A stretch of 7,468 nucleotides of DNA from Prevotellaceae bacterium (GCA_031275145.1 JAISPE010000004.1:1-7468); one strand, 5' to 3'; shown: positions 1 to 7,117, numbered from the stretch's first letter. Numbers and translations are program-made. The notes: generated by a model not told the origin, from the letters alone.

Positions 1-680
1 ATACGTTTATATTCCTGCTTTTCTTCGTCGGTAAGATTTTCGTACAGTAAAGTTTCACGCACCCTGTCAAGTCCCTTTGCTGTAAATTCATCCTTAATAC
101 TGTTGTGTTTAAAGAAATATATCCATTCGTCAAACTTATCTCTGATTTTGTCGTCGAACTGTTTTATTTTAAGGATGTAATATTCGGGATATATTTCTGC
201 GGGAATCTTTTTACCGTATTTTCGGGATTGCAGGACAGACAGTTGAAGTTCGTCGTCGTCGCTGTGCAAACCTCTGAAATACGTTCTGCCGTGATACACG
301 TAATCCCTGCCCTGTCCCAAATCGAAATAAACGATGTTGATCGATATTACTTTCGGTAACACATCATAATTCTGTCCCTCTTTAATGCGTTCGGTCAGTA
401 TCTTGCCCGTTCCGTACAGCATCCGGTGAAAATAATCTATCTCGGCGTTAAACTGAAGTTCTACCGACAGAATTTCGCCCTTTTCGTCTTCTATCATAAT
501 ATCCACCCTGTTGTACCTGTCGGTCGGAACTTCCTTGTTGCTTTCGCTTTCAATGATATTCTTAACCTTTACACCGTATCCGAACAGCTCGCTCAGAAAT
601 CCTTCCAGCACATCGTAGTTGGCCTTGTCGCGCAACAGACGCTTTAATGCGTAATCAAATGAAATAAGTACTCTTGACAT
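1..680 (-). CDS. PDDEXK_2 / Rpn-family nuclease (putative transposase type), 3' end cut by window
   Basis: The reading frame starts at ATG 680-678 and stays open for 226 codons to the window edge, so the C-terminus is missing. The protein begins MSRVLISFDYALKRLL and resembles the PD-(D/E)XK nuclease family (PDDEXK_2), often annotated as Rpn recombination-promoting nuclease or putative transposase. Visible core motifs are RVD (Asp60) on one strand and, 13 residues on, VELQ (Glu74, Gln76). The E-x-Q ending in place of E-x-K is usual in this family. The following stretch, with YFHRMLYGTGKILTERI (about 83-99) and VISINIVYFDL (111-121), also fits. Known relatives of E. coli RpnA are DNA endonucleases linked to recombination. 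From memory, members are usually about 280-310 residues, so perhaps 60-90 residues lie outside. The start is well separated from the acetyltransferase gene (71-bp gap) and has its own promoter-like box, so it may be an independent unit beside the restriction-modification genes. Family is fairly certain; biological role is not. Confidence 0.85.
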   Translation of the reverse strand, partial: MSRVLISFDYALKRLLRDKANYDVLEGFLSELFGYGVKVKNIIESESNKEVPTDRYNRVDIMIEDEKGEILSVELQFNAEIDYFHRMLYGTGKILTERIKEGQNYDVLPKVISINIVYFDLGQGRDYVYHGRTYFRGLHSDDDELQLSVLQSRKYGKKIPAEIYPEYYILKIKQFDDKIRDKFDEWIYFFKHNSIKDEFTAKGLDRVRETLLYENLTDEEKQEYKR

Positions 681-712
681 ATCCTGTATTTTTATTTATC
701 AAAATCAGACTA

Positions 713-720
713 CAAAAATA
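713..720 (-). promoter_or_regulatory. Candidate Bacteroidales -7 box for the PDDEXK_2 gene
   Basis: On the minus strand this reads TATTTTTG, an exact match to the Bacteroidales -7 consensus TAnnTTTG, 32 bases upstream of the ATG at 680. The -33 position holds only a T-run with no clear TTTG, so the match is half supported. The region is very AT-rich, which raises the chance of a random match. The whole gap 681-751 shows no other element and no convincing terminator. Confidence 0.4.
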
Positions 721-751
721 AATCATTTTTTGGAAACTGAAAAATTTTACA

Positions 752-1249
752 TTATCTCTGTTCCCGTTTTTCCATGATATAGTCATTCATGTAAAATCCG
801 TGTCCTATATGCAAATCCCGCTGTGAGACAATTTCAAATCCAAGATGTTCGTAAAAACAGCGCGATTTGTTATCTCTGTTAACATTCAGTCTGATACTGT
901 TCAGGGAATGTGTTGCCGCAAATTCTCTTGCCCTGTCTATCAGCATAGCGCCAAAGCCTTTGCCCTGCTCCGACGGCAAAACATATATCTTTTCGAGATA
1001 GAGGATTGTATTTTCGACAATGTGTACGGAAATATATCCTTTAGGAATACTGTCTTCAAACAGAATGAAATAATTGTGTTTCTTTTCCGTCATCTGCGTT
1101 TTTATCGAATCCGGCGAATACATCATATCAAACATGTAATCCAGCTGCTCCTTAGACATCATATTCGAATATGTCGCCGGCCAGACTACGGATGCTATCC
1201 CGTTTATTAAAGGAATATCTTCCAGTGACGCCCGTCTTATTTCTATCAT
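752..1249 (-). CDS. GNAT-family N-acetyltransferase
   Basis: This 165-residue protein has the normal length and layout of a single-domain GNAT enzyme, which transfers an acetyl group from acetyl-CoA to an amine on a small molecule or protein. The N-terminal IEIRRASLEDIPLI is the usual first strand and helix. Residues 85-104 contain beta-4 and the acetyl-CoA pyrophosphate loop, with the signature QGKGFG at 95-100. NKSRCFYEHLGFEIV at 127-141 is the typical motif B helix and strand (N..A.. FYE..GF). No signal peptide or membrane segment is seen, so it should be cytoplasmic. The start at 1249 is 25 bases after the restriction endonuclease stop on the same strand, with no Shine-Dalgarno sequence, so it is probably the third gene of the restriction-modification operon. 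The substrate cannot be read from sequence. It could be a passenger, a housekeeping small-molecule acetyltransferase or a functional partner; I have no direct evidence for the last. Confidence 0.9.
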   Translation of the reverse strand: MIEIRRASLEDIPLINGIASVVWPATYSNMMSKEQLDYMFDMMYSPDSIKTQMTEKKHNYFILFEDSIPKGYISVHIVENTILYLEKIYVLPSEQGKGFGAMLIDRAREFAATHSLNSIRLNVNRDNKSRCFYEHLGFEIVSQRDLHIGHGFYMNDYIMEKREQR

Positions 1250-1274
1250 AATTTATTAATTTTAAAGAGTTTTA

Positions 1275-2045
1275 TTACATAAATCTGGAAAAATATTCAT
1301 CGACTTCCGGGCGCAATTCCATACCGGCTTTTTCAAAACAATCGAGCAGTTCCCTATATGTACCCTGTCCGCCGAGAAAATCCCAAAATTCTTCGGCAAC
1401 TTTGAGTTCGTGTTCAAGGTCAAACATACCCGCCATTGTCCAGCGTTCATACGGTTTCGGTTCGTATGGATTATACGGGATAGCAATCAATGTATGAACT
1501 TTTGAATCTTTGTTTTGTGTATATACAATTCCAGCCCATTCAAGAAGAGTTTGCTTAAATTTTTGAAAATCGCCTTTATTGGGTTTTGTCGTTTTCAAGT
1601 CGAAAAGATATTGTTCTCCGGATTCGGTTTCGACAAACAAATCAACTTTTGCCGGTCGCAATTTATTGGCAATACCTGATAAGGATTTTTGTAAAATATT
1701 AAGTTCATTGATTTTATTCGGTTTTGGATTGAATGTAAGATTACTGATTATTTCAGTAATCTTTCCCTGACAGTCACTGAAAATCGTGTCTCCAACAATA
1801 TATTGATATTCTACCTTTTTAAATTTGTTTTTTGCTATAGCAACTGCCACGGGTTCAAAAATACTTGTACCGAACGTTGTATTCAACGATTGAATAAATG
1901 AAAACAACGCCATTCTGTCTTTACCCAAAAGCCTGAAATGAAAAGGCATATTGCCGCTTTCCGGTTTGTAATTTTGAAATTTTCTGCGCAAGCTATTTAT
2001 AATGACTTGCTGAATATTGGACTTCTGAATATTAGATAAGGACAT
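1275..2045 (-). CDS. TdeIII-family type II restriction endonuclease
   Basis: The 256-residue product matches what I know of the TdeIII/MjaII restriction endonuclease family, whose characterised members recognise GGNCC. The diagnostic block is MPFHFRLLGKDRMALFSF (33-50), followed by SLNTTFGTSIFEPVAVAIA (53-71). A PD-(D/E)XK nuclease core is visible: VDLF with Asp135, then a 13-residue spacing to FDLKT with Asp149 and Lys151. These are the likely metal-binding and catalytic residues. The C-terminal part includes IAIPYNPYEPKPYERWT (188-204), and length is normal, so it appears intact. It starts only 12 bases after the methyltransferase stop, so the two are almost certainly co-transcribed with the methyltransferase first, an order that lets protection build up before cleavage. 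The protein would cut unmodified incoming DNA in the cytoplasm. The GGNCC specificity is inferred from the family and was not tested. Base composition is AT-rich compared with the fucosidase region, consistent with horizontal acquisition. Confidence 0.88.
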   Translation of the reverse strand: MSLSNIQKSNIQQVIINSLRRKFQNYKPESGNMPFHFRLLGKDRMALFSFIQSLNTTFGTSIFEPVAVAIAKNKFKKVEYQYIVGDTIFSDCQGKITEIISNLTFNPKPNKINELNILQKSLSGIANKLRPAKVDLFVETESGEQYLFDLKTTKPNKGDFQKFKQTLLEWAGIVYTQNKDSKVHTLIAIPYNPYEPKPYERWTMAGMFDLEHELKVAEEFWDFLGGQGTYRELLDCFEKAGMELRPEVDEYFSRFM

Positions 2046-2057
2046 AGTGTTTTATTA

Positions 2058-3635
2058 TTATTTATTTTTCAAATGAAATATTGTTTCCGAATATGCCGTT
2101 TTATCTTTTTCGGTTCTGTTAAGTACGGGGCGATGAAACCGGTTTGCAATCTTCATTCCTGCATTTTCGGCAATGACAGGATACATGTTATATTTATCGT
2201 TGGCAACAAGAAATATATCATAATCGTTGTCCAAAAAACGTTTACAGTTATTCAAAACATCGGAAATACCTTGAATATAACTTAACCGGGCTTCCTTTTT
2301 TTGACCTTTGAATAGCGGTCCTATTTCCATGCCGTCTTTCCGGTCGAACCCGAACAGGTCGTATGCATAAGCATGCTGTTCGTGATAATCAATCAGTCCT
2401 ACGTACGGAGGCGATGAGAAAATACCTCTGATTTTTTGTTTTTCCGCCAGTTCTGCAAATGTCCTGTTTTTCTTTTGTAATTCTGCAAAAATATCAACAG
2501 TACGGCTATCGCCTGTAAGACAGTACTGGAATGTTGGCGTTCTCAACCTGTCGAACTGTACGAGACGTTTGACAGTGTCTTTTGTATAACTTTCCCACCA
2601 TTTGAGAATAGAAAAAAGAGGTTTGCACATTTTGCCGTGTTTTGCACAATAATAAGTTGTTGTAACCGGTTCCAGCAGAGTCGCAAGATCGGCATGTGTA
2701 GTAGCCCTGCAACTGCGAATTGTCCGACTTAAAATTACGCTGACAATCCTTTTTGTAGCCGGATTTTCGATTTTTTTGATTTCGTTAAACACAAACTCTA
2801 TTTCATCTCTGATGTGTTGCGAATACCATTTGTCAAGAAAACTGTTGCTTTTTTCCTGTCGTAATTTGATATTATACTGTTGTACAAGATTGTTATATGT
2901 CGGTAAAAATTCCTTTTCTTTTTCTTCTCCGTATTCTTTTTCGTTGATTTCTCCCTGTCGCAACCGGTATTTATAGTCGGGAACAGGAAAATATCTGTTA
3001 TTAAATTCGTTTAACGACTGTAACAGTTTTTCTTCAAATTCGACAACATGACAGTCTGCCAAAAATATCTTTAATGCCCCCGTGATACGACTGACTTCCA
3101 CCTGAACATCAACAATATTGTATTTCATGACTTTGCAGTTACCTATTAATGCATTGAAAGCGGAAATATCAATTCCCACAGCGTGGATTCCGAGTTCGCA
3201 GGCCTGTACCATTGTTGTTCCACTTCCCGAAAACGGATCGAGTACAATATCCCCTTTCCTGAAGCATGTTATTGTTTTGAAGTTATCGGTATGATTATCC
3301 AAAAAATATTCAACCAGTTGCGGAATAAATTTCCCCTTATATGGATGCAGCCGGTGTACATGCTTTGTTGTTTCGGCTTCTTTGTACTGGTCGAACGATA
3401 ATGCCCAGTTCAAGTCCTCTCCAAGACGTTCTTTAAAATTATTCTCTCTCGAACCGTGATACGATTCATAATAATTTAAAAGGTCGGTTTGTGATACCTG
3501 CGTGGAACCGTTTGTTCCTGTTTTTTTTATCCTCCCGTATTGAATGAGGTAAGAAATGTTGGATGAAGTGACATTCTTCCCTAAATACTGTGTAGCCCAT
3601 TCACTCGCTTCTTTAATATTTAACAATTTTTCCAT
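2058..3635 (-). CDS. DNA methyltransferase with N-terminal helix-turn-helix, cognate to the TdeIII-type endonuclease
   Basis: The 525-residue protein is an S-adenosylmethionine-dependent DNA amino-methyltransferase. Motif I is LDPFSGSGTT at 132-141, followed by the motif II strand HAVGIDIS (151-158, acidic Asp156). The catalytic motif IV is SSPPY at 407-411. SPPY-type motifs are typical of N4-cytosine methyltransferases, which fits a partner expected to cut GGNCC, a site with no fixed adenine. The motif order is I, then about 265 residues, then IV, so the target-recognition domain probably lies between (the alpha-type order). That middle part holds Cys309 and a C-x2-H-x3-C cluster (Cys330, His333, Cys337), possibly metal-binding. 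Residues 4-56 look like a MerR/excisionase-like helix-turn-helix: LLNIKEASEWA, then SNISYLIQYGRIKK and QVSQTDLLNYY. It may bind the promoter region or assist target binding. The start at 3635 keeps this domain intact. It is the first gene of the cassette, 12 bases before the endonuclease. Methyltransferase identity is certain; base specificity is inferred. Confidence 0.92.
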   Translation of the reverse strand: MEKLLNIKEASEWATQYLGKNVTSSNISYLIQYGRIKKTGTNGSTQVSQTDLLNYYESYHGSRENNFKERLGEDLNWALSFDQYKEAETTKHVHRLHPYKGKFIPQLVEYFLDNHTDNFKTITCFRKGDIVLDPFSGSGTTMVQACELGIHAVGIDISAFNALIGNCKVMKYNIVDVQVEVSRITGALKIFLADCHVVEFEEKLLQSLNEFNNRYFPVPDYKYRLRQGEINEKEYGEEKEKEFLPTYNNLVQQYNIKLRQEKSNSFLDKWYSQHIRDEIEFVFNEIKKIENPATKRIVSVILSRTIRSCRATTHADLATLLEPVTTTYYCAKHGKMCKPLFSILKWWESYTKDTVKRLVQFDRLRTPTFQYCLTGDSRTVDIFAELQKKNRTFAELAEKQKIRGIFSSPPYVGLIDYHEQHAYAYDLFGFDRKDGMEIGPLFKGQKKEARLSYIQGISDVLNNCKRFLDNDYDIFLVANDKYNMYPVIAENAGMKIANRFHRPVLNRTEKDKTAYSETIFHLKNK

Positions 3636-3671
3636 GATTCTCTAACTTTAATCTTCTTTGCAAAATCGACG

Positions 3672-3704
3672 CAAAATTATATGAAAAATTTTGAATGTAC
3701 AGAA
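3672..3704 (-). promoter_or_regulatory. Candidate Bacteroidales promoter for the restriction-modification operon
   Basis: On the minus strand, bases 3679-3672 read TAATTTTG, an exact match to the -7 consensus TAnnTTTG. Twenty bases further upstream lies TTCTG (3704-3700), a near match to the -33 TTTG element at the right spacing. The -7 box is 36 bases upstream of the methyltransferase ATG. It should drive methyltransferase, endonuclease and probably the acetyltransferase. The spacing of both boxes makes this better supported than a lone AT-rich match. Confidence 0.5.
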
Positions 3705-3722
3705 TAGAATATATTCGAATAT
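3702..3722. promoter_or_regulatory. Candidate operator: GAATA/TATTC 5-mer array with overlapping palindromes
   Basis: Four contiguous 5-mers read GAATA (3702-3706), GAATA (3707-3711), TATTC (3712-3716), GAATA (3717-3721). They create two overlapping perfect palindromes, a 10-bp one at 3707-3716 and a 12-bp one, ATATTCGAATAT, at 3711-3722. The array abuts the putative -33 element of the operon promoter. That is where a repressor such as the methyltransferase's own helix-turn-helix could bind. The arrangement is seen directly; the operator function is inference, and AT-rich DNA makes short palindromes common. Confidence 0.4.
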
Positions 3723-3756
3723 TATGCCGTTTATTAACGGAACTGCCCCGTCTCTG

Positions 3757-3783
3757 TTCAAGGCGCTAAATTTGCACCTTGAA
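3757..3783 (-). terminator. Hairpin between the fucosidase gene and the restriction-modification operon
   Basis: Arms 3757-3766 (TTCAAGGCGC) and 3774-3783 (GCACCTTGAA) form a 10-bp stem with one mismatch and a 7-base AT loop. In minus-strand RNA the mismatch becomes a G-U wobble. It lies 37 bases after the fucosidase stop, where its transcript should end. There is no U-tract after the stem on the minus strand, so it is not a classical intrinsic terminator. A second small inverted repeat, CCGTT-TATT-AACGG, follows at 3727-3740. Confidence 0.35.
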
Positions 3784-3819
3784 AGTTCTTCTTCTTTTGT
3801 TACTGTAAACATAAAATCA

Positions 3820-6222
3820 TCAATGTTCCGTGTCCCGTTTAATAACAATCTTTTTACCCGCAACCGCATTGATAGAAACTGTTTCCGCCCTGTCGAACTT
3901 TTTGGAGTCGAAAGTCATTCCTTCCGGAATAAGGACTTTGATTTTTCCCGTTTTATTCGGAGAAAGGACTATCCCGCTCAACCGGTGACTGTTCCATTTC
4001 ATATCCACGGATACGTTTCCTCTTGCCATCAGACCGCGGACTTCGCCCTGCGCCCAGTCGCTGTCGGTTGGCAGGGCGGGAAGAAAGCGTATGATTTCGT
4101 CGTCGCCATGACTTTGAAGCAGCATTTCCGACAGACCGGATGTCCCGCCGAAATTTCCGTCAATCTGGAACGGAGGATGCGCGCAAAACAGATTGGGATA
4201 CGTGCCTCCGCGGTTATACTGCGGATTGAGCAGACCCCTGAACAGCACGAGAGCATGATCGCCGTCGTGCAGACGTGCCCAGAAGTTGATTTTCCATGCC
4301 TTTGACCATCCCGTACCTCCGTCGCCGCGGTATTCGAGTGTTTTTCTGCATGCGGCGGCAAGTTCGGGCGTCTGTTCGGGCGTGATTTCGTCGTAAGGAT
4401 GTAAACCGTACATGTGAGAGACATGCCTGTGATGCGGGTCGGCGTCTTTCCAGTCTTCGAGCCATTCGTTGAGGTCGCCCTGCGCGCCGATGCGGTTGGG
4501 AGCAAGTTTTTTTACTCTTTCCCTGAGCGTGCCGGCAAAATCCCTGTCCACGCCGAGTATTTCAGACGCTTTGACGGTCGCATGCATCAGTTGCCGGCAT
4601 ATCTGCATGTCCATAGTCGGTCCCATGCATGTGTTCCCGACAAAACCGTCGAAAGTGACATAAGCGTTTTCGGGAGAATTTGAGGGGGCGGTAACCAGCC
4701 AGCCGTGTTCTTCCTCGATAAGTATGGAATTGAGGAACTCCGTCGCGCCTTTAATGACAGGATAGTAACGTTCGAGAAAGGCAGTGTCTCCCGTGAAGCG
4801 GAAATGTTCCCAGAGATGCGACGTCAGCCATGCGCCTCCCGTAAGCGTTGATCCCCAGCCGGCGCCCTCTCCGGGCGAGGTGAAGAGCCACGGATTGCTG
4901 ATTACGTGCGCAACCCAGCCGGCGGGAGCATTGTAATATGCCCGCGCTGTTTTTTCCCCGTTCTTCTGCAATGCGGCGTTGAAACGGTGCAGAGGCTCGG
5001 CAAGATCCGACAGATTCGTGGTTTCGGCAAGCCAGTAATTCATCTGGATATTTATATTCAGATGATAATCGCCGTTCCATGGCGTCTGATATTCGTGCGC
5101 CCACAAGCCCTGCAAGTTTGCCGGCAACAGTCCCGCGCGCGAGGAAGAAATAAGCAGATACCGGCCGAAATTGAAATAAAGTACGGGCAGTTCGGGATCC
5201 CTCTCCCCATTTGCATACCTGACCAGTCTTTCGTAAGTACTGAGAGTGTCTTCCATGTCTGCAAGCCCCGAATACCAGCGACAGCGGTTGAAATATTCCC
5301 CAAAGCGTTTTGTATGCGTTTTCACGTCTTTATCGAAAGACAGTTTACCGGGTTTACTGATTTTTAACAGTTCCGACAAAGGGTCAATATCTTTTAATCC
5401 CCTGTAATCATAATCGAAATCCGTCATGGCATAAATAACGATTTCCACTTCGGATGCCCTGCTGACTTTCAGTTTCGAGCCTTCTTCCACAACTTCGCCT
5501 CCATTCGCGATTATATCCGCAACGGCGGCGAATTTCATTCCCCTGTCCGTTTCGGCGGGCAACTGTCCGTCAAGAACAAGACGCTTATCCTTTACGTATG
5601 ATTTTGAGTTTTCCTTACGGTTGAACGAAGTTTTGATGCTGATTGCCGGTTTCGACGATTTTATTTTGATATGTATCCTGTCCTTGTCGAAATCGGTTAT
5701 GGCAGTCATCAGGTAATCGGCGCCGTTTCTGGTCCACGACACGTAAGCGACAGCATCCTCGATATCTAAAATACGCTCGTAGTTCGTGACTTCGCTCCTG
5801 TCTTCCCAGTCGATGTTCAGTTCCGAAAAAATTTGGTAACAGCCGTATCTTCCGTTAAGCGCACCTCCATGGCTTGAGCCGGGTCCCTTGCAGATAAATG
5901 TCCGCTGCAAAAGCGCCTGCGCTTCCCTGTTCTTTTTCGCAAGCAGCAAATCCTGAATTTCTTTCAGATACTGACTGGCGTCTTCCCTGTCGGCATCCTG
6001 ATATCCTCCCGACCAGAGAGATATTTCATTCAGCACAACCGTTTCGAGATCGGGATTTCCGAATATCATGGCTCCCAGACGACCGTTGCCGAGAGGCAGC
6101 GATTCCGTATAAACCTTTGCGGGAGCGTCAAACCGAAGGCATATATCGTTCGTAAATTCTTTTTTCCGGTTGCCGCACGAAGATACGGCAACAATAATCA
6201 GTGCATATAAAACATTTTTCAT
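3820..6222 (-). CDS. GH95 family alpha-L-fucosidase, lipoprotein
   Basis: The 800-residue product has the usual size and organisation of glycoside hydrolase family 95, inverting enzymes best known for removing alpha-1,2-linked L-fucose from glycans. The N-terminus is a lipoprotein signal, MKNVLYALIIVAVSSC, with lipidation expected at Cys16. The following GNRKKE lacks a clear acidic surface-export signal, so a periplasmic-facing location is plausible. The N-terminal beta-sandwich contains LPLGNGRLGAMIFG (42-55) and LNEISLWSGG (64-73). In the (alpha/alpha)6 barrel, HLNIN (387-391) gives Asn389 and Asn391, PSNSPEN (513-519) gives Glu518, and FQIDGNFGG (685-693) gives Asp688. By comparison with Bifidobacterium AfcA these correspond to the two active-site Asn, the general acid and the Asp that activates the base. 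All are present, so the enzyme should be active. Some family members act on L-galactosides; His387 beside the Asn pair favours fucose, from memory. Its ATG overlaps the stop of the beta-barrel gene (ATGA), indicating coupling. No SusC/SusD pair is in the window. Confidence 0.93.
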   Translation of the reverse strand: MKNVLYALIIVAVSSCGNRKKEFTNDICLRFDAPAKVYTESLPLGNGRLGAMIFGNPDLETVVLNEISLWSGGYQDADREDASQYLKEIQDLLLAKKNREAQALLQRTFICKGPGSSHGGALNGRYGCYQIFSELNIDWEDRSEVTNYERILDIEDAVAYVSWTRNGADYLMTAITDFDKDRIHIKIKSSKPAISIKTSFNRKENSKSYVKDKRLVLDGQLPAETDRGMKFAAVADIIANGGEVVEEGSKLKVSRASEVEIVIYAMTDFDYDYRGLKDIDPLSELLKISKPGKLSFDKDVKTHTKRFGEYFNRCRWYSGLADMEDTLSTYERLVRYANGERDPELPVLYFNFGRYLLISSSRAGLLPANLQGLWAHEYQTPWNGDYHLNINIQMNYWLAETTNLSDLAEPLHRFNAALQKNGEKTARAYYNAPAGWVAHVISNPWLFTSPGEGAGWGSTLTGGAWLTSHLWEHFRFTGDTAFLERYYPVIKGATEFLNSILIEEEHGWLVTAPSNSPENAYVTFDGFVGNTCMGPTMDMQICRQLMHATVKASEILGVDRDFAGTLRERVKKLAPNRIGAQGDLNEWLEDWKDADPHHRHVSHMYGLHPYDEITPEQTPELAAACRKTLEYRGDGGTGWSKAWKINFWARLHDGDHALVLFRGLLNPQYNRGGTYPNLFCAHPPFQIDGNFGGTSGLSEMLLQSHGDDEIIRFLPALPTDSDWAQGEVRGLMARGNVSVDMKWNSHRLSGIVLSPNKTGKIKVLIPEGMTFDSKKFDRAETVSINAVAGKKIVIKRDTEH

Positions 6223-7100
6223 AATGTAACAATTTTAAATGAGTATCCTATCATTATATTTGCCGAACCGATACGGTTCGTTCCGTTTATTGCTTTTTTC
6301 TGTATACGTATCAGACCGTAATTCCCGCCTGCTTCGATGAAAAAGCTGCTGCCGCCGGCGCACCGATACGATAATCCGATATTTCCCTGAATACCGAAAT
6401 TCACAGGCCGTATTTCGCCCGTAATATTCGAAGAGCCGAACTCCGTACCGTCTTCCAGAATACGGGCTAATTCGGGAACTCCGTCGGCGATGTGCGACTG
6501 TATGTCCGGCGGAATGACATCCCACAGGGTACTGCCCGTATCCGCACCGGAGTATAGTTTGCTTGATCCTTTGGATATCTGTTCGCCGGACATCAGGAAC
6601 GAAACGAAGGGACCGGCATTTACATATATCCGGCAAGGACCGTTTCCGAGATTTTTACCCGCCTGTAAAGATAAGGGGATCATCAGATAATCGAACTTTA
6701 CGGTGTTTTTCACGTCGGCGTAGAATGTCGGAGGCATGTATGTTGCCACCGTTCCGAGCATTGCGACGGTTTCTTCCGTTATACCTGCGCCCATGCGCGT
6801 CGCCATATCTGTGAATAACTGGCTCGAAGACATTGCCTGAACACCTCCCCGTTTTCCTCCCTGTCCGGTATATTCTACCCCAAAACGCAGGGAAAACGTG
6901 CCGTTCAGACCTATATCCGTAAATATTCCCCCGCTGCCGGCCAGACGCGACGAATAACCCGCACTCAGCGGACTGTCGTTTGCGGAAATTATATTGGGAA
7001 TAGCCAGCCCTCCACGTATTCCAAGATTTACGGGCTGGGAATAAATCTCACTATTCAATACAAAAAAACATAAAATCAGTAGTATTTTTTTCATTATCAT
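6219..7100 (-). CDS. Outer-membrane beta-barrel protein, PorT-like (OMP_b-brl_2 type)
   Basis: The 293-residue protein starts with a signal peptide (MIMKKILLILCFFVLNSEIYS), probably cleaved before Gln22, as is common in Bacteroidota. The mature part begins PVNLGIRGGLAIPN, the usual first strand of the PorT-like outer-membrane barrel family. It then shows alternating strands: FSLRFGVEYTGQGGKRGG (69-86), FDYLMIPLSLQAGKN (136-150), RIYVNAGPFVSFLMSGE (157-173), NFGIQGNIGLSYR (234-246) and a C-terminal strand ending IMIGYSFKIVTL. Loops such as 85-130 and 175-225 are long. The family is structural or of unknown function; a transport or anchoring role for the neighbouring fucosidase is only a guess. 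Two in-frame ATGs (7100 and 7094) could serve as start; I use the first. Its TGA overlaps the fucosidase ATG by four bases (6219-6222), so the two genes form an operon. Family placement is confident; function is unknown. Confidence 0.85.
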   Translation of the reverse strand: MIMKKILLILCFFVLNSEIYSQPVNLGIRGGLAIPNIISANDSPLSAGYSSRLAGSGGIFTDIGLNGTFSLRFGVEYTGQGGKRGGVQAMSSSQLFTDMATRMGAGITEETVAMLGTVATYMPPTFYADVKNTVKFDYLMIPLSLQAGKNLGNGPCRIYVNAGPFVSFLMSGEQISKGSSKLYSGADTGSTLWDVIPPDIQSHIADGVPELARILEDGTEFGSSNITGEIRPVNFGIQGNIGLSYRCAGGSSFFIEAGGNYGLIRIQKKAINGTNRIGSANIMIGYSFKIVTL

Positions 7101-7117
7101 TATACTTTAAATTTATT

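Noticed and set aside
105..647. Two plus-strand open frames (105-359 and 426-647)
   Set aside because: They are antisense to the continuous minus-strand PDDEXK_2 frame, which has clear family motifs.
3648..3869. Minus-strand open frame of 73 codons ending just before the methyltransferase, considered as a controller protein
   Set aside because: It begins inside the fucosidase gene in another frame, covers the hairpin, palindromes and promoter, and has no helix-turn-helix pattern.
3691..4305. Plus-strand open frame of 204 codons
   Set aside because: It lies mostly antisense to the C-terminal end of the well-supported GH95 gene, and its translation has no recognisable domain.
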